Assembly: GCF_020497125.1 (NCBI RefSeq)
Contig: NC_059072.1
Location: 73,663,697-73,727,696, forward strand
DNA length: 64,000 nucleotides
From: Mauremys mutica
Taxonomy: Eukaryota; Chordata; Testudines; Geoemydidae
Direction: 5' to 3'
Shown one piece after another: positions 1-10,288 of this stretch. Under the pieces are notes generated by a model. It was not told where the DNA came from, searched no databases, and was given only the letters and a program-made list of their open reading frames with translations. A program made the position numbers and the translations under genes. Within the stretch, counting starts at the first letter, position 1; each line of letters starts with the position of its first letter.

Positions 1-585
1 TCTATTATATACTGGTTCTTATGTCTCCCTCTTCACCATAGTCTCTGGTACCTTCCAACAGTGCGTTAAGTGATGTGACTAGCATCGGTCCCATGTGGTT
101 TGTTCTTTCTCTCATCTTCTCTCCAAGGGGGAGTTGTGTGTGTAGTGCGGTGTTTTGTTTTGGTAGGATTTTTCTTTTGAAGGGGCGGGTGGGGAACAGG
201 AGAGATTATTATACCCGCTTTCCCCAAAATATATAGAGAGGTCTTTAAATAAAATGTATTAAAGAAGTGCCAAAACCAAACAAATCCTCATAGTAAGAAA
301 TCTGCCTTTGACTCCTTATGAAGTTACCACAACTATATTTCCTGGAAAACTAGACATTTCCTGTTAATTCATTTTAGAATTTAAGTATGGTATAAAAGGT
401 AAACTGAAATTTAAAATAATTTTGTAAAGATTCCAAACTACTAACTGAATATATCTTATAGTAAGTACGTTTAACTTGTTTGGAAAATAATTTTAATATT
501 TCATTCGAGGGGTTCCTCGGCTTTTGTGTTGACAGAAAAACCTTTGTTCTGGTGGAAAATGATTCTGTTCGATGTTTTTCTGAAG
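1..585. other. Intron, 3' part
   Basis: This is the end of an intron whose upstream exon lies outside the window. The last bases are a pyrimidine-rich stretch leading to AG at 584-585. A second possible acceptor (AG at 534-535) lies in the same open frame. I recognise no repeat family here. Confidence 0.6.
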
Positions 586-716
586 TAGGTGAATATACAG
601 AAGACATTGCTGTATTTGCAAACAGTTGGTCTGTACAAACCCCAGATGATGCAATTTGTGTGACTACTGCCTCAGATTTTTCTAGTCCATGTTCGACTGA
701 CACAGAGTCCTCCGAG
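586..716 (+). CDS. OTOGL: OTOGL exon: end of VWD1, start of C8-1
   Basis: The exon encodes the C-terminal end of the first von Willebrand D domain (GEYTED followed by FANSWSV, the position equivalent to HANAWKI of VWD2) and the serine-rich link into the first C8 domain. It ends in phase 0 at GAG before the donor gtaact. The start is uncertain. AG at 585 gives a phase-1 exon at 586, near the intron position between VWD2 exons 16886-17063 and 20992-21116. AG at 535 would give a phase-2 exon starting at 536, 50 bases longer, and the frame is open from 480. I favour 586 by homology to VWD2. Confidence 0.8.
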
Positions 717-1772
717 GTAACTTGGTCAGTGTACATTTTCATATTAGATGCATTATAGTTATTCACCTTCTCTAGCCTGTTTTATGTATTTCCATTAACA
801 ATAATTTTATAATAAAGTGCCCAGCCCTTCCCAAACCAAAGCACTTATTGCTCTGCACAGACCTAAAATTCAACACACATGAAAAAATCATAAATGATTG
901 ATTTTAAAACTAGATAAAATATTTTAAAAGGCAAATGCTGTGGCACCCAGTGAATAAATCATATTTTCTAACCAGTTATATAGGTGCATAAGAAATGAAA
1001 TATAGTCATCTGCATGTTCTTTATTGATAATACATGAGACTCTTTAGAGTCCTAAAGGACTTTCACAGAAAGTGCCTGATACTGATCTCACACTGGTGAA
1101 GATCAGGATTAACTCCGCTGTTGTCAATGGAACTATACCAGTGTTAGAGAACATGAGGGGGAACAGCATAAATAAGATCAGAATCAGGAAAACTATAGTG
1201 AGTATATCAAGCTTGTAGAGAAGAGGTTGGTCCAAAGCAAAACGCTGGCTCTAAACACTGAAACATTGGGAATGAGAAGATTTAGATCAGGCCTGTCATT
1301 AATGTAGGGACCTTTCCTAAGAATTTCTGAAGAACTGTATATGATGAAATTAAAAGAACAAGGGATTGTTGGCCTACTTACAGTTATTTACTGCCACATT
1401 GGACTGTGGGTTTAATTCCCAGCCCTGATGCCTTACCCCTCCCTTCATTATCTGAGGAGTTTAAAGTACTGCAGAGGAAACATGCTCAGCTCCTGGGTGG
1501 AAGAGGATGCTTTTTGTCACTTTGGCCAGTTTAGCTGTAGCATTGAGGGGCTATAGAAGAAATTCAGTCCAGTCAAAACTGGTTTGGGAAGAATAGTGAC
1601 TGTGATATAATGGGCGAGTAAGTGGAGATAGGAGAAAATGGGGGAATCGTCTTGTTTTAAAAGGAATGTAATAGACACCCAATGGGGAAAACAAAAGTAA
1701 AAAGAATAATATTTGTATCATGAAGTATATGATAGCTGTTATTTAACTGACTTTTTTTTTAAAAATGCACAG
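717..1772. other. Intron with one palindromic short element
   Basis: No coding signal is seen. Around 1070-1200 lies a degenerate copy of the short palindromic element whose centre carries a GTCAATGG motif (here 1114-1121). The rest is AT-rich sequence I cannot assign. Confidence 0.5.
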
Positions 1773-1879
1773 GCCATATTCTTCAAATGCCAAATACTCC
1801 TACAGTTTCCTTTTCTCAGCTGTCATGAAAGCATAGACCCTTATTCGTATATTTCTAGCTGCATGAATGACCTTTGCAG
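1773..1879 (+). CDS. OTOGL: OTOGL exon: C8-1, first half
   Basis: This 107-base exon starts at phase 0 after AG and ends in phase 2 before gtaaga. It encodes the first half of the C8 domain that follows VWD1: a CQILLQFPF segment, then CHESIDPYSYISSC and NDLC. The cysteine spacing (C-H-x-x-I/V-D-P-x-x-Y, then C-x-x-D-x-C) is typical of C8 domains, which pack against the VWD domain through conserved disulphides. The split codon AG|A joins correctly to the exon at 4048. Confidence 0.92.
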
Positions 1880-2589
1880 GTAAGAACGATGGTGTTCTTT
1901 AAACATTTATTTTCATTCTTTGAAATATTAAACAATAGCCAGACTGGTTTTAGATAGTGGAGTTTTTTAGTACAATTTTATTTTAGTAAAGTAATTTCCT
2001 CTCCACATTCCCCCAATTTCACCTCCCATTGTTTCTCTGTTTGATCCCAATAGTCGCTACAGTCTTAATAAACAGTGAGTCAAATTCAAACCTGGCATAA
2101 AAGTTGCTACTTTCATAGACAACAATGAGTGTTGTACCCTCTAATGCTACAGATAAATTCAATCCATTATTTCTCCCTTCATTTCAGAGGTGTTTTTTTT
2201 TTTTAGTCTTGTTTGCTAATACCTCCTGCATTTCCAACAGTGCTGGTTTCTGTTAGACCTTGTGAGATCATTTGAATTAGAAGTGATTATCCCCTCATGT
2301 GTACTGAAATTGAATAATTGACCAAGCAATATACCTCAGATTTTTCAATAAAAAAGATATCACTAACAAATAATCTTAGTGACATCACTATCCATGTTAT
2401 TTGTTTATATCTTTTACTACTTTATTTACTTTCTGATTTCCTATTTATTTATTTAAGTGGGTACAGAAGGTGATCAGTGCAATGAATTGAAGGAACTCTT
2501 GCTTCCATTATACTTCAATATGTGACAAATGACTGGTTTTTTATTTTCTCTTGTGCTTCACAACGGAGATAGCAAGATACAGGTTTACT

Positions 2590-2760
2590 AGCGTCATAGA
2601 GTTTAAAACCAGAAGGGACCACTCGATCATCTAATCTGACCTCCTATAGACCACTGGCCACCAAAACACCTGCACACTAAACCCAACAACCAAAATTAGA
2701 CCGAAGTAGACATAGGAGACTAGACGATTATGTGTTACACACAGACAATAAGAAGTAACA
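2590..2760 (-). mobile_element. Old LINE/SINE fragment (CR1-like)
   Basis: The start (catagagtttaaaaccagaa, then gaccact...gatcatctaatctgacc) resembles the 3' end of reptile CR1 copies lying in reverse orientation. It is diverged, and no coding part is present. Family assignment is from memory of turtle repeats and is tentative. Confidence 0.4.
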
Positions 2761-3524
2761 AGGTGAACCAGTGCCTGGGGCCCCCTGCAATGGCAGGGAA
2801 ATGATTAGGTGAGAGAGACCTTGGGTCTAAAAATGTTTTCACTGAAGCCAGTGGAAAAACTCCCATTGACTTCAATGGGAGCAGAAGTCAGGCAGGATCT
2901 GAATCTTATTTGTAATGCCTATTTACATTTCAGGGACTTAGTGCACCTTCTCTTTTACAATGGAGAACAATGGAAAGCAAACTTTCAGGACGGCATTGAG
3001 TTAATAAGGCAATATGCAGGAGGCTTTGATTAAAAAAACCCAACACACATTCACACCTGTGATGTGAATGGTGTGAATATTCAAAACTTTGAGTGAAGTT
3101 TCTGTGTTCCAAGATCTCATTAATTTAGGCTTATGTTGTTTATAAAAGAGAACTCTCATCTTGTGGCTTAGTGTCAGGTTAAGAAGTTCCTTCTGGTGCC
3201 ATAGTTTATATGCCAAGTCACTCTTTCTATTAAGACTCATTTAATTGGATTAGATGAGGCAAGATGGAGAGAGACTGATCACTGTGGAGTTTTGAAATGG
3301 TGACTTTGTAACAGGTATGTTGAAAGCACCAAAACACACACAATGCGATATAGTCTTAAAACAACTAATTTTGGAAGCTTAATCTTGTGCTGAAAGACAA
3401 ATAAAGCCCGAGACTATGTATTATAACCTTGCCTATCTCAGAGATGTCTTGTTATGACTAATCTATTTTGGTACAAAGTCCTTCACAGTGAACATCCGTT
3501 AACTTCTCACTTCAAAAAAAAGTG

Positions 3525-3745
3525 ACTGTCCCCGGAATACCTGAGCACAACCCAAATATTAATGAATGTATCCTTTGAGCAACCTAATGAGGGAGGGAAT
3601 ATTATCCCCATTTTGCAGATAGGGAAGGGAGGTACAGAGGGTGACTTTGACCAAGGCCACACAAGAAGTCTGTGACAAAGCCAGCAGTAAGACCCAGATT
3701 TCCATATTTGCAGGCCATTGTCTTCAGCACAAGACCACCCTTCCT
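3525..3745 (-). mobile_element. MIR-type SINE, reverse orientation
   Basis: The order 'attatccccattttgcagat', 'aaggccacacaagaagt' and a 'gacccagattt' end is the reverse complement of the MIR/CORE-SINE body. In forward copies this body reads 'ctgtgtgaccttgg' then 'aaatggggataat'. It is an ancient amniote retroposon, diverged and not autonomous. Confidence 0.65.
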
Positions 3746-4047
3746 CTCCCAAATTGTTTCTATTAATGAGCATTGCTAATCTTTTGTAATAAATGTTACT
3801 CATTCTTTGTTGTAACATTAAAATAAAGCAAAAATCTTTTGTTGGGTCAAATGGTAAAAAATACAAAAGCATAATCAGTATCCCTAGTTTCTTTTTTAAG
3901 TGATGCTATTTAAAGCCTCAAAAACTGTAACCCCTTTTAACTGTGAAAGGCCAACTCTGTGGAGAGTTCTGTAATGTCACGTAGCAGATATTTATATGAC
4001 TATTCAATTTAGGATTTAGTGATGACAGGATTATTTTACCACTTCAG

Positions 4048-4154
4048 AGTGGATGATGATGAAACTTACTGCCGAGCAGTGACAGAGTATGCTAGAGCAT
4101 GCTCACATGCAGGCTACCCCATACGGGACTGGAGGGAGGATTTTCCTGCCTGTA
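4048..4154 (+). CDS. OTOGL: OTOGL exon: C8-1, second half
   Basis: The exon completes the first C8 domain: VDDDETYCRAV, then EYARACSHAG and WREDFPAC. The YC..V.EYA.AC pattern is the hallmark second half of C8 domains in mucin/VWF-type proteins. The start after acttcag supplies the last base of an arginine codon split with the previous exon. The exon ends in phase 1 before gtaagt. The continuing open frame to 4216 is intron read-through. Confidence 0.92.
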
Positions 4155-4500
4155 GTAAGTATCAACTTTTTAATATTTATAATGTTTTGTTAATTTTTCC
4201 ACATACACTAAAATAGCAGATTCAACATAATACACAAAGTAAGCAAAAAGGATTAGGATTAAAGGAGGGGAAGGAAAGATCTATCTATCTTCAGGGTCAA
4301 CCTTAATCAGGGACCTCTAACAAGTCCAAATTACTTGGAATTTTTCGGAATGCCAGTTGTTGTTTAGCTGCGAGGTCAGCCTTATCACTGAGCCAGGCAT
4401 CGATGTTTGGTAGGGATCGACTCTTCCATTTTTGCAGGATTAATTATTTTAGTGACCAAAGCTGCATATTGGAGCCATACCACTAGGTAACCTCCAGGTA

Positions 4501-5262
4501 CAGTAACTCCTCACTTAACATCCTCCCGCTTAACGTTGCTTCGAAGTTACGTCGCTGCTCCATTAGGGAACATACATACTTGTGCAATACTCCCTTATAA
4601 CGTCGTTTGGCTGACTTTACAAGGGAGAATTGAACAAGTTCCTCTTCTCCGCCTCCAAACAGTTGTTTGGCAGTGCTTAGGACTTTCTGAGAGAGAAGCG
4701 AGCAGGCAGGGCCACCTGGAACACGGGGGCTTTAGGGTTTGCGGGGCCCGGTGAGCATGGGCCAGAGGACTCAGGAGGAGCAGGGGCAGCCACGCAGCCA
4801 GTGGCTGGAGAGAAGTAGCGTTTTCCCCTTCAAAGCCAGCTGGAGAGAAGTGGCCTGCAGCCCCCAAAGCCCCTGCATTCTGAGTGGCCCTGCCTGCTGG
4901 GGTCGGGGGCAGCTCCCAGAATTGTGGCTCCCAGAATCACGACCACGGGAGCAGTGCCGTGCTGTGCAGAGCCACCTGCACACCCCCTGCACCAAACAGG
5001 AGCTGCCCCAGATAAGTGCTCTGCACCTCCTGTCTGCCCCAGCCCTGAACCTCCTCCTGAACTCCCACCCTGAGCACCCTCCCACACCCTAATTCCCTTC
5101 CAGACCCTGCAGCCCCAGCCCTGAGCCCCAGGGGTAAGCCAGGGGCACCTTTCCATCACAGGACAGTATATAATGCCTTTTGTCTGCCCCTCCCAAATTT
5201 CCTTGGAACCTAACCCCTGTCATTTACATTAAATCTAATGGGAAAATTGGATTCATTTAACT
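4501..5262 (+). mobile_element. Mariner/Tigger-like non-autonomous element, right end missing
   Basis: It starts with cagtaactcctcacttaac next to TA (4499-4500). It shares several blocks with the element at 35135-36195 in opposite orientation: 'ttagggaacat', 'gtgcaata/gctccctt', 'taacgtc.tttggc', and at the other side 'ctaacccc...catttacatt' and 'ggattcatttaac'. The last 60-70 bases expected from that copy are absent after 5262, so the element is truncated or interrupted. There is no transposase frame. Confidence 0.7.
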
Positions 5263-5990
5263 GTCTCTATCCCCCAGCCTGGAACAGTACCTGGCCTGAT
5301 GGTGCCCGGGGGGAAAAGGGGATGGGATGGGATGGTCCTTGCTGGCTTAATGGAGGAACCTTAGCTGCTGCTGTCTGCTGTGGTGACCTGCACACGGGAG
5401 CTGCGGCCACTCTGGCACTGGCTGCTGCAGCGATGTGGCGGCTCTGGTGCCTCCCTGCTGGGGCTGCTGCTGCTACCGAGGGGATGCCCCATGCCAGCTC
5501 CTGTTCCCCCTCACCATTCCCATATCCCGTTCTATTCCCCATCGCACCCAACTTCCCCTCCCCACTGCCCCCTGACCTATCCCTTTCTCTTCCCCTGCCC
5601 TACTTCTCTCTTCCCCACTGTCTCTTCTCCCCATCTCCCTCCCCTCAAACCCGCCCTGCCCCCAGTAGGCACTCACTCTTGTACGGGAAACAGATTGGGC
5701 ACTAGGACCCAGGAGGGTGGCATCCAGCTGCCGAGCTAGCAACCTGGAGCAGCTGCTCACTTCTGCTCCCCATCCTTTGGGGGAGGCACAGTTTGGGACG
5801 GACAGAACCTTCCCCCCCCCTCCCCCGTAGGCCGAGCAAAGCAAGCCCTGCCGGGCAGCTCAGTACTTGTTGAAATCGGGAGGGGGGGGAGTGGCACATG
5901 ACCTCATGTGCCCCCCCACACCTTACCTCTGTTTGGGGGGGCAATGCCCCTCCTGCATCCCTTCAAACTACACCCATGGTCTGTGTGGGG
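5263..5990. other. GC-rich low-complexity block
   Basis: The block is rich in CCC/GGG runs and CTG repeats. Overlapping open frames exist on both strands (for example 5238-5705 and 5473-5844), but they show biased composition, no domain and no splice context. It is probably part of a dispersed repeat. No gene is called. Confidence 0.4.
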
Positions 5991-6169
5991 ACCACTATAT
6001 TTGGAAATGTGTCTTTTGGTGAATAAGCTGTAGTTTCAGGTCTATAGTTGCTTTTTTAATGTTAGGTACAATTGTATTCCATTGAGTTGGAGATAGTAAT
6101 AATTGGATACAAAACTAAAGCATATTTAAGATTTTTAGAAATGTTATATTCTAACATGCAGTGTTGCTG

Positions 6170-6425
6170 TGGCCATGATGGTCCCAGGATATTAGAAAGA
6201 CAAGGTGGGTGAGGTAATATCTTTTACTAGACCAACTTCTGTTGGTGAGAGAGACAAGCTTTCAAGCTACACAGAGCTCTGCTTCAGGTCTGGGAAATGT
6301 ACTCGAGTATAACAGCTAAATACAAGGTGGAACAGATTGTTTAGCATAAGTAGTTAACACATATTTCAGGGGACCATTTAAGGTGAAGAGGCCCAATTAA
6401 CATCTCTCCAGTCATAGGGGAAAAT
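6170..6425 (+). mobile_element. Dispersed turtle-type repeat (unassigned)
   Basis: The phrases 'gtcccaggatattagaaaga', 'ttactagaccaacttctgtt' and 'gagctctgcttcaggtctgg' belong to an interspersed repeat that I recall as common in turtle and crocodilian genomes. I cannot name the family or its ends. Confidence 0.45.
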
Positions 6426-6686
6426 AGAATAGAGGCACTGGATTTATGGTTTATTACAGCATTCTATAAGCCCCCACTTAATTCCCCTTCCCGTTATGAC
6501 TGGAGAGGGGTTAATGGGCTTTTAAAAGTAGATTTATGTTACAATAATGAACTATACCAGAAACATTGCACAACTATTTATTTGGTAAGGTGCGTTGTGT
6601 TTCAAAAAAAATGACTGACGAAGGTTTTCTAACTTATAAAGGAAGCATAATGCACTAATGTCCAGTGTAACTTGTACACGTTTTAG

Positions 6687-6812
6687 CTGAAAAGTGTGAA
6701 GACAGTTTTGTCCATCGGGATTGCATTAGTTGTTGCCCCCCAACCTGCACATTTGAAAAGGATTGTCTTGGCAGCAACCTCCATTGCTTAGATGGCTGTT
6801 ACTGTCCAGATG
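6687..6812 (+). CDS. OTOGL: OTOGL exon: TIL module 1
   Basis: The exon encodes a cysteine-rich trypsin-inhibitor-like module with nine cysteines: KCEDSF, RDCISCCPPTC, CLGSNLHCLDGCYCPDG. The closing GCYCP(D/E)G signature is diagnostic of TIL domains after C8 in otogelin, mucin and VWF-type proteins. The exon enters after ttttag with 'ct' completing a threonine codon and leaves in phase 1 (glycine split) before gtaagt. Confidence 0.93.
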
Positions 6813-7007
6813 GTAAGTATCTAATATTGTCACAGGACATATTAACGTTAAACTAATGCCTGACAACACAACTATAGTGTCATAGACTGCTTAAAATTAA
6901 AAATCAGAAAAAATGAATATTTTACATACATAAGCTTCTATTTTAGTTTAATATATCCATACTTTCTTTCCTCCTGCTAATGTTTTATGCATTGGTTGTA
7001 TTATTAT

Positions 7008-7190
7008 AGAATCATAGAATATTAGGGTTGGAAGGGACCTCAGGAGGTCATCTAGTCCAACCCCCTGCTCAAAGCAGGACCAATCCCCAGACAGAATTTT
7101 ACCTCAGTTCCCTAAATGGCCCCCTCAAGGATTGAACTCACAACTATGGGTTTAGCAGGCCAATGCTCAAACCACTGAATTATCCCTTCT
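7008..7190 (-). mobile_element. Tortoise Pol III-type SINE with CR1 tail
   Basis: The left end (tagaatcatagaatattagg, 'ggaccaatccccag') matches the 3' end of CR1 LINEs. The right end, reverse-complemented, holds tRNA-like internal promoter boxes (A box near TAATTCAGTGG, B box near GTTGTGAGTTCAATCC). This is the structure of the tRNA-derived SINE known from cryptodiran turtles, mobilised through its LINE-like tail. Two more copies lie at 22268 and 31276. Confidence 0.85.
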
Positions 7191-7869
7191 TCTAAAAGTT
7201 CATTCAAAATACAGTGCAACTGTGAATCAGACCATATCAGTTAAAACTTGGGTGATCTCTTGGGTGAGCTATACAAATTAAAAAGCTGCATGAGTTTTAA
7301 CTAGCGATTCTGAATTTTTCCTAATTGTTTTGAGTTTTTTAAATAGGGCAGACATTTTATGCTGTGTTCAGGAAAATTATCTTCCTTAAAGTTAGACTCA
7401 ACAAAAGACAAGATGTTGGACTGCAGGGAACAGCTCTGCAATGGACTGTGTGATCCCACCAGTCTTTTCCATTTCAAATTTGTATGGTTCTATGGGATCA
7501 TTGGGGGTATTGTACATGGCATGCACATTTAGGGTGAAATTCAAGCTGCTTCAAAAGACCTGCTCAAAGACCTCCCCCACAATGCCCTCTCTCCCCCCGT
7601 AAGTCCCTTTAAACTAGTAAGTGGTGCAACTTGAGTGGACACCTTGCTTTGGGGTGAATTTCATTCAGTGCTTAATTTGTAATGAAAGAGCTCAAGCAAT
7701 TAGGTGCTGGTCTCAAACAATTTTTTTACATTCCTTACTGATGCAGCGAGCCCTGAGGTGCCAGAGCTTTGAACTGCCAAGCCTAGAAGTGCCAGGACTC
7801 ATCCCTGGCACAAATTAAACACTGATTTCACCCTTTCGCTGAATTGAACTTTTATGCTGCAGAGTGAAC

Positions 7870-8300
7870 AGTGGAGCACAAGGATGGCCCAGCAGTTGAG
7901 GCACTGGTCTGGGATGTGGGAGATTCAGATCAATTCCCTGCTGTACCATGGACATCCTGTGTGACCTTGGGCGAGTCACTTAGGGCAGGTCTATGCTACA
8001 GGGTTAAGTTGACCGAAGTTACGCAACTCCAGCTACATGAATAACGTAGCTGGAGTCAACATATCTTAGGTTGACTTATTGCAGTGTCTGTACCACACTG
8101 GGTCAATGGGAGAAACTCTCCCATTGACTTACCTTATGCTTCTTGTTCTGGTGGAGTACTGGAGTCTTCGGGATAGTGATTGGTGGTCAATTTAGCAGGT
8201 CTTCACTAGGTGACCCACTAGGTGACCCAGCGTCGATCCACGGTAAGTGTAGACATGCCCTTAGTCTCTTTGTAGCCCAGTTAGGGTGGCAACTCATGCA
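7870..8300 (+). mobile_element. MIR SINE interrupted by Harbinger-type element
   Basis: 7870-7982 carries a MIR core ending 'gtgaccttgggcgagtcact'. The MIR continues after the inserted element as 'ttagtctctttgtagcccag', matching the MIR sequence that normally follows 'agtcactta'. The two halves flank the element at 7983-8260 and share a TTA duplication. Confidence 0.7.
7983..8260 (+). mobile_element. Harbinger-type MITE
   Basis: The terminal inverted repeat GGGCAGGTCTATGCTAC at the left pairs with the reverse complement of GTAGACATGCCC at the right. TTA flanks both sides (7980-7982 and 8261-8263), as expected for PIF/Harbinger transposition. Internal palindromes include 'ctacatgaataacgtag'. 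It is 278 bp with no coding capacity. The element at 59185-59484 is a related copy. Confidence 0.82.
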
Positions 8301-8389
8301 TTCCAATACTTCCAGGAACAGCATGGTCCCACCACCTTCCTGACACTGTCCCTTGGTGTGCTGTGCATGTGAGGTCACACCATGTAGAG

Positions 8390-8746
8390 CAGTGGTTCTC
8401 AACTTTTTTCTTTCTGAGCCCCTCCCCGCACCTCTACATGCTATAAAAACTCCACGGCCTACCTGTGCTACACTAACTGTTTTTCTGCATATCCAGTAGA
8501 TTAAAAGACAGGGCTGGTGCTAGGGGTAGCAAGCAGGGAAATTGCCCAGGGCCCCAGGCAGCCCTGTGAAGTTAAGTTGGTTGGGCTTGGGCTTCAGACC
8601 CAGGCAGCAGACCTTGGGCTTCTGCTTTCTGCCCTGGGCCCCAGTGAGTCTAATGCTGGCCCTGCTCTCTGGTTTATTTTGACGGACCCCTTGAAATCTG
8701 CTTGTGGCCCCCTAGCAGGCCCCGAACCTCTGGTTGAGACCCACTG
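8390..8746 (+). mobile_element. hAT-type non-autonomous element
   Basis: It begins CAGTGGTTCTCAAC and ends GTTGAGACCCACTG, so the ends are inverted repeats. The flanking 8-base sequences ATGTAGAG and ACATAGAG agree at 6 of 8 positions, consistent with an aged hAT duplication. It shares its ends with the element at 33167-33715. Confidence 0.75.
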
Positions 8747-9167
8747 ACATAGAGGACACCATTTGAAAGGGTGAGCCACCCTGCCCCCACTGGTGCAACT
8801 GTGCATGAATGGTCATGGTGGGGTGGGGTGGGGGTGGGGATGGCGTGGCACACTCTTCAAAATGGCGCCCTGCATCCATGATTTCAGATAAAATCATGCC
8901 TGGTTTTGTCTCAGTACTGGATAGGGGACAAACCATTTAGAATCTGGACGGTCTGGTTTAAAACTGGACAAATGGCCTACTTTGCCTCAGTTCTCCATCT
9001 GTACAATGGGGGTCATGGAGAGGAGACAGGCGCTCTGGGATAAAACCACCCACTGAAATATCATGAAAATGGGGTCCCTATGACCAAGTGAACATATAGA
9101 GTGAACAGCAGACCCCTAATATTCCTATCTTGTTTTCAGTCCTTTTTTTTTTTTTAAACAAAAATAG

Positions 9168-9276
9168 GTCTCGTTATGGACAATGGAACTTGTATCTCTG
9201 TGTCAAATTGTCCTTGTATTTATCATGGGAAAGCCTTCTCTGCCGGCTCAAAAATTGAACAAGAATGCAGTCAGTG
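9168..9276 (+). CDS. OTOGL: OTOGL exon: spacer after TIL-1
   Basis: The exon encodes MDNGTCISVSNCPC, then YHGKAFSAGS and EQEC, the cysteine-rich segment that follows TIL modules in VWF/mucin-type proteins (C.....CPC.Y.G). NGT is a possible N-glycosylation site. It enters after aaaatag, completing a glycine codon, and ends in phase 2 before gtatgt. It joins the short exon at 9546. Confidence 0.92.
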
Positions 9277-9545
9277 GTATGTTACCTCTAATCCACTCTT
9301 TCCTTTTTCATGTATCTGCTTGCCTATATTTAATTCATTGTAGGATGTTTACCAAGTTACATTACATTTTTCAAGGCTATTCTATATCTGTATCTATAAT
9401 CCATGTTCTGTATCTAACTAGAATACAGAGAAAATGTACCCCTAAATGAAGTATAAATTTGTGACATGTCTGAAGACTTACAAAATCAATTTTTTTCTAA
9501 AAACCGGAACAAAAAGCATGTTCTGTCTTTTTGTGCTTTATTTAG

Positions 9546-9592
9546 TACTTGTACTGGTGGCGTTTGGAACTGCACTGAACATGACTGTCCAG
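9546..9592 (+). CDS. OTOGL: OTOGL short exon (47 bp), end of spacer
   Basis: The exon encodes CTCTGGVWNCTEHDCP, the C.C..G.W.C....CP motif that precedes each following VWD domain. NCT is a possible glycosylation site. It ends in phase 1 before gtaact. A CR1 fragment begins roughly 20 bases into the following intron, and the frame stays open through it to a stop at 9757 (see findings). Confidence 0.9.
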
Positions 9593-9609
9593 GTAACTGC
9601 ATTTTAATT

Positions 9610-10288
9610 ATTCCTATCACCAGTATAGGGATCACCAGCGATCTGGGGGTCATAGTGGATCACAAGCTAAATATGAGTCAACAGTGTAACTCTGTTGCAA
9701 AAAAAGCAAACAGCATTCTGGGTTGTATTAGCAGGAATGTTGTAACCAAGCCATGAGAAGTAATTCTTCCACTTTACTTCGCACTGATTAGACCTCAACT
9801 GGAGTACTGTGTCCAGTTTTGGGTGCCACATTTCAGGAAAGATGTGCACAAATTGGAGAAAGTGCCGAGAAGAGCAACAAAAATGATTAAAGGTCGAGAA
9901 AACATGACCTATGAGGGAAGATTGAAAAAATTGGGTTTGTTTAGTCTGGAGAACTTAACAGTTTTCAAGTACATAAAAGGTTATTTCAAGGAGGAGTGAG
10001 AAAAATTGTTCTCCTTAACCTCTGAGGATAGAACAAGAAGCAATGGGCTTAAATTGCAGTAAGGGCAGTTTAGGTTGGAAATTGGAAAAACTTCCCAACT
10101 CTCAGGGAGGTTAAGCACTGGAATAAATTGCCTAGAGAAGTTGTGGAATCTCAATCATTGGAGATTTTTAAGAGCAGGTTAGACAAACACCTAGACCAGG
10201 AAGGTCTAGATAATACTTAGTTCTGCCATGAGTGCAGGGGACTGCATTAGATGACCTCTTGAGGTCCCTTCCAGTCCTATGATTCTAT
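9610..10288 (+). mobile_element. CR1 LINE, 3' fragment
   Basis: The segment contains the end of the reverse-transcriptase ORF (SDLGVIVDHKLNMSQQC, then AKKANSILGC) and the CR1 3' end 'cttccagtcctatgattcta'. Several frame breaks and stops make it non-coding. The 5' end is truncated very close to the donor of the preceding exon. Confidence 0.88.

Larger units (their letters stand above)
1880..4047. other. Intron with old repeats
   Basis: The intron contains a probable LINE-derived fragment (2590-2760), a perfect CATTGACTTCAATGGG motif (2864-2879) from a palindromic short element, and a MIR-type SINE (3525-3745). The remainder is AT-rich with a short poly-T run near 2195. Confidence 0.5.
4155..6686. 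other. Intron with DNA element and GC-rich block
   Basis: The intron holds a truncated mariner/Tigger-like element (4501-5262), a GC-rich block rich in C and G runs (about 5263-5990) with only chance open frames, and a dispersed repeat (6170-6425). 4155-4500 shows nothing recognisable. Confidence 0.5.
6813..9167. other. Intron with SINE, nested MIR/Harbinger and hAT element
   Basis: The intron contains the SINE at 7008-7190, a MIR interrupted by a Harbinger-type element (7870-8300), a hAT-type element (8390-8746) and MIR-like sequence near 8970-9020. 7190-7870 shows no recognised element. Confidence 0.55.

Noticed and set aside
374..766. 130-codon minus-strand frame
   Set aside because: It is the antisense shadow of the OTOGL exon at 586-716.
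5238..5844. Overlapping 119-155-codon frames on both strands
   Set aside because: Low-complexity C-rich sequence gives open frames in several phases. No recognisable protein family.
7008..7190. tRNA gene (reverse strand)
   Set aside because: The A and B box-like segment is the head of a SINE with a CR1 tail. It is repeated at 22268 and 31276 and diverged from a foldable tRNA.
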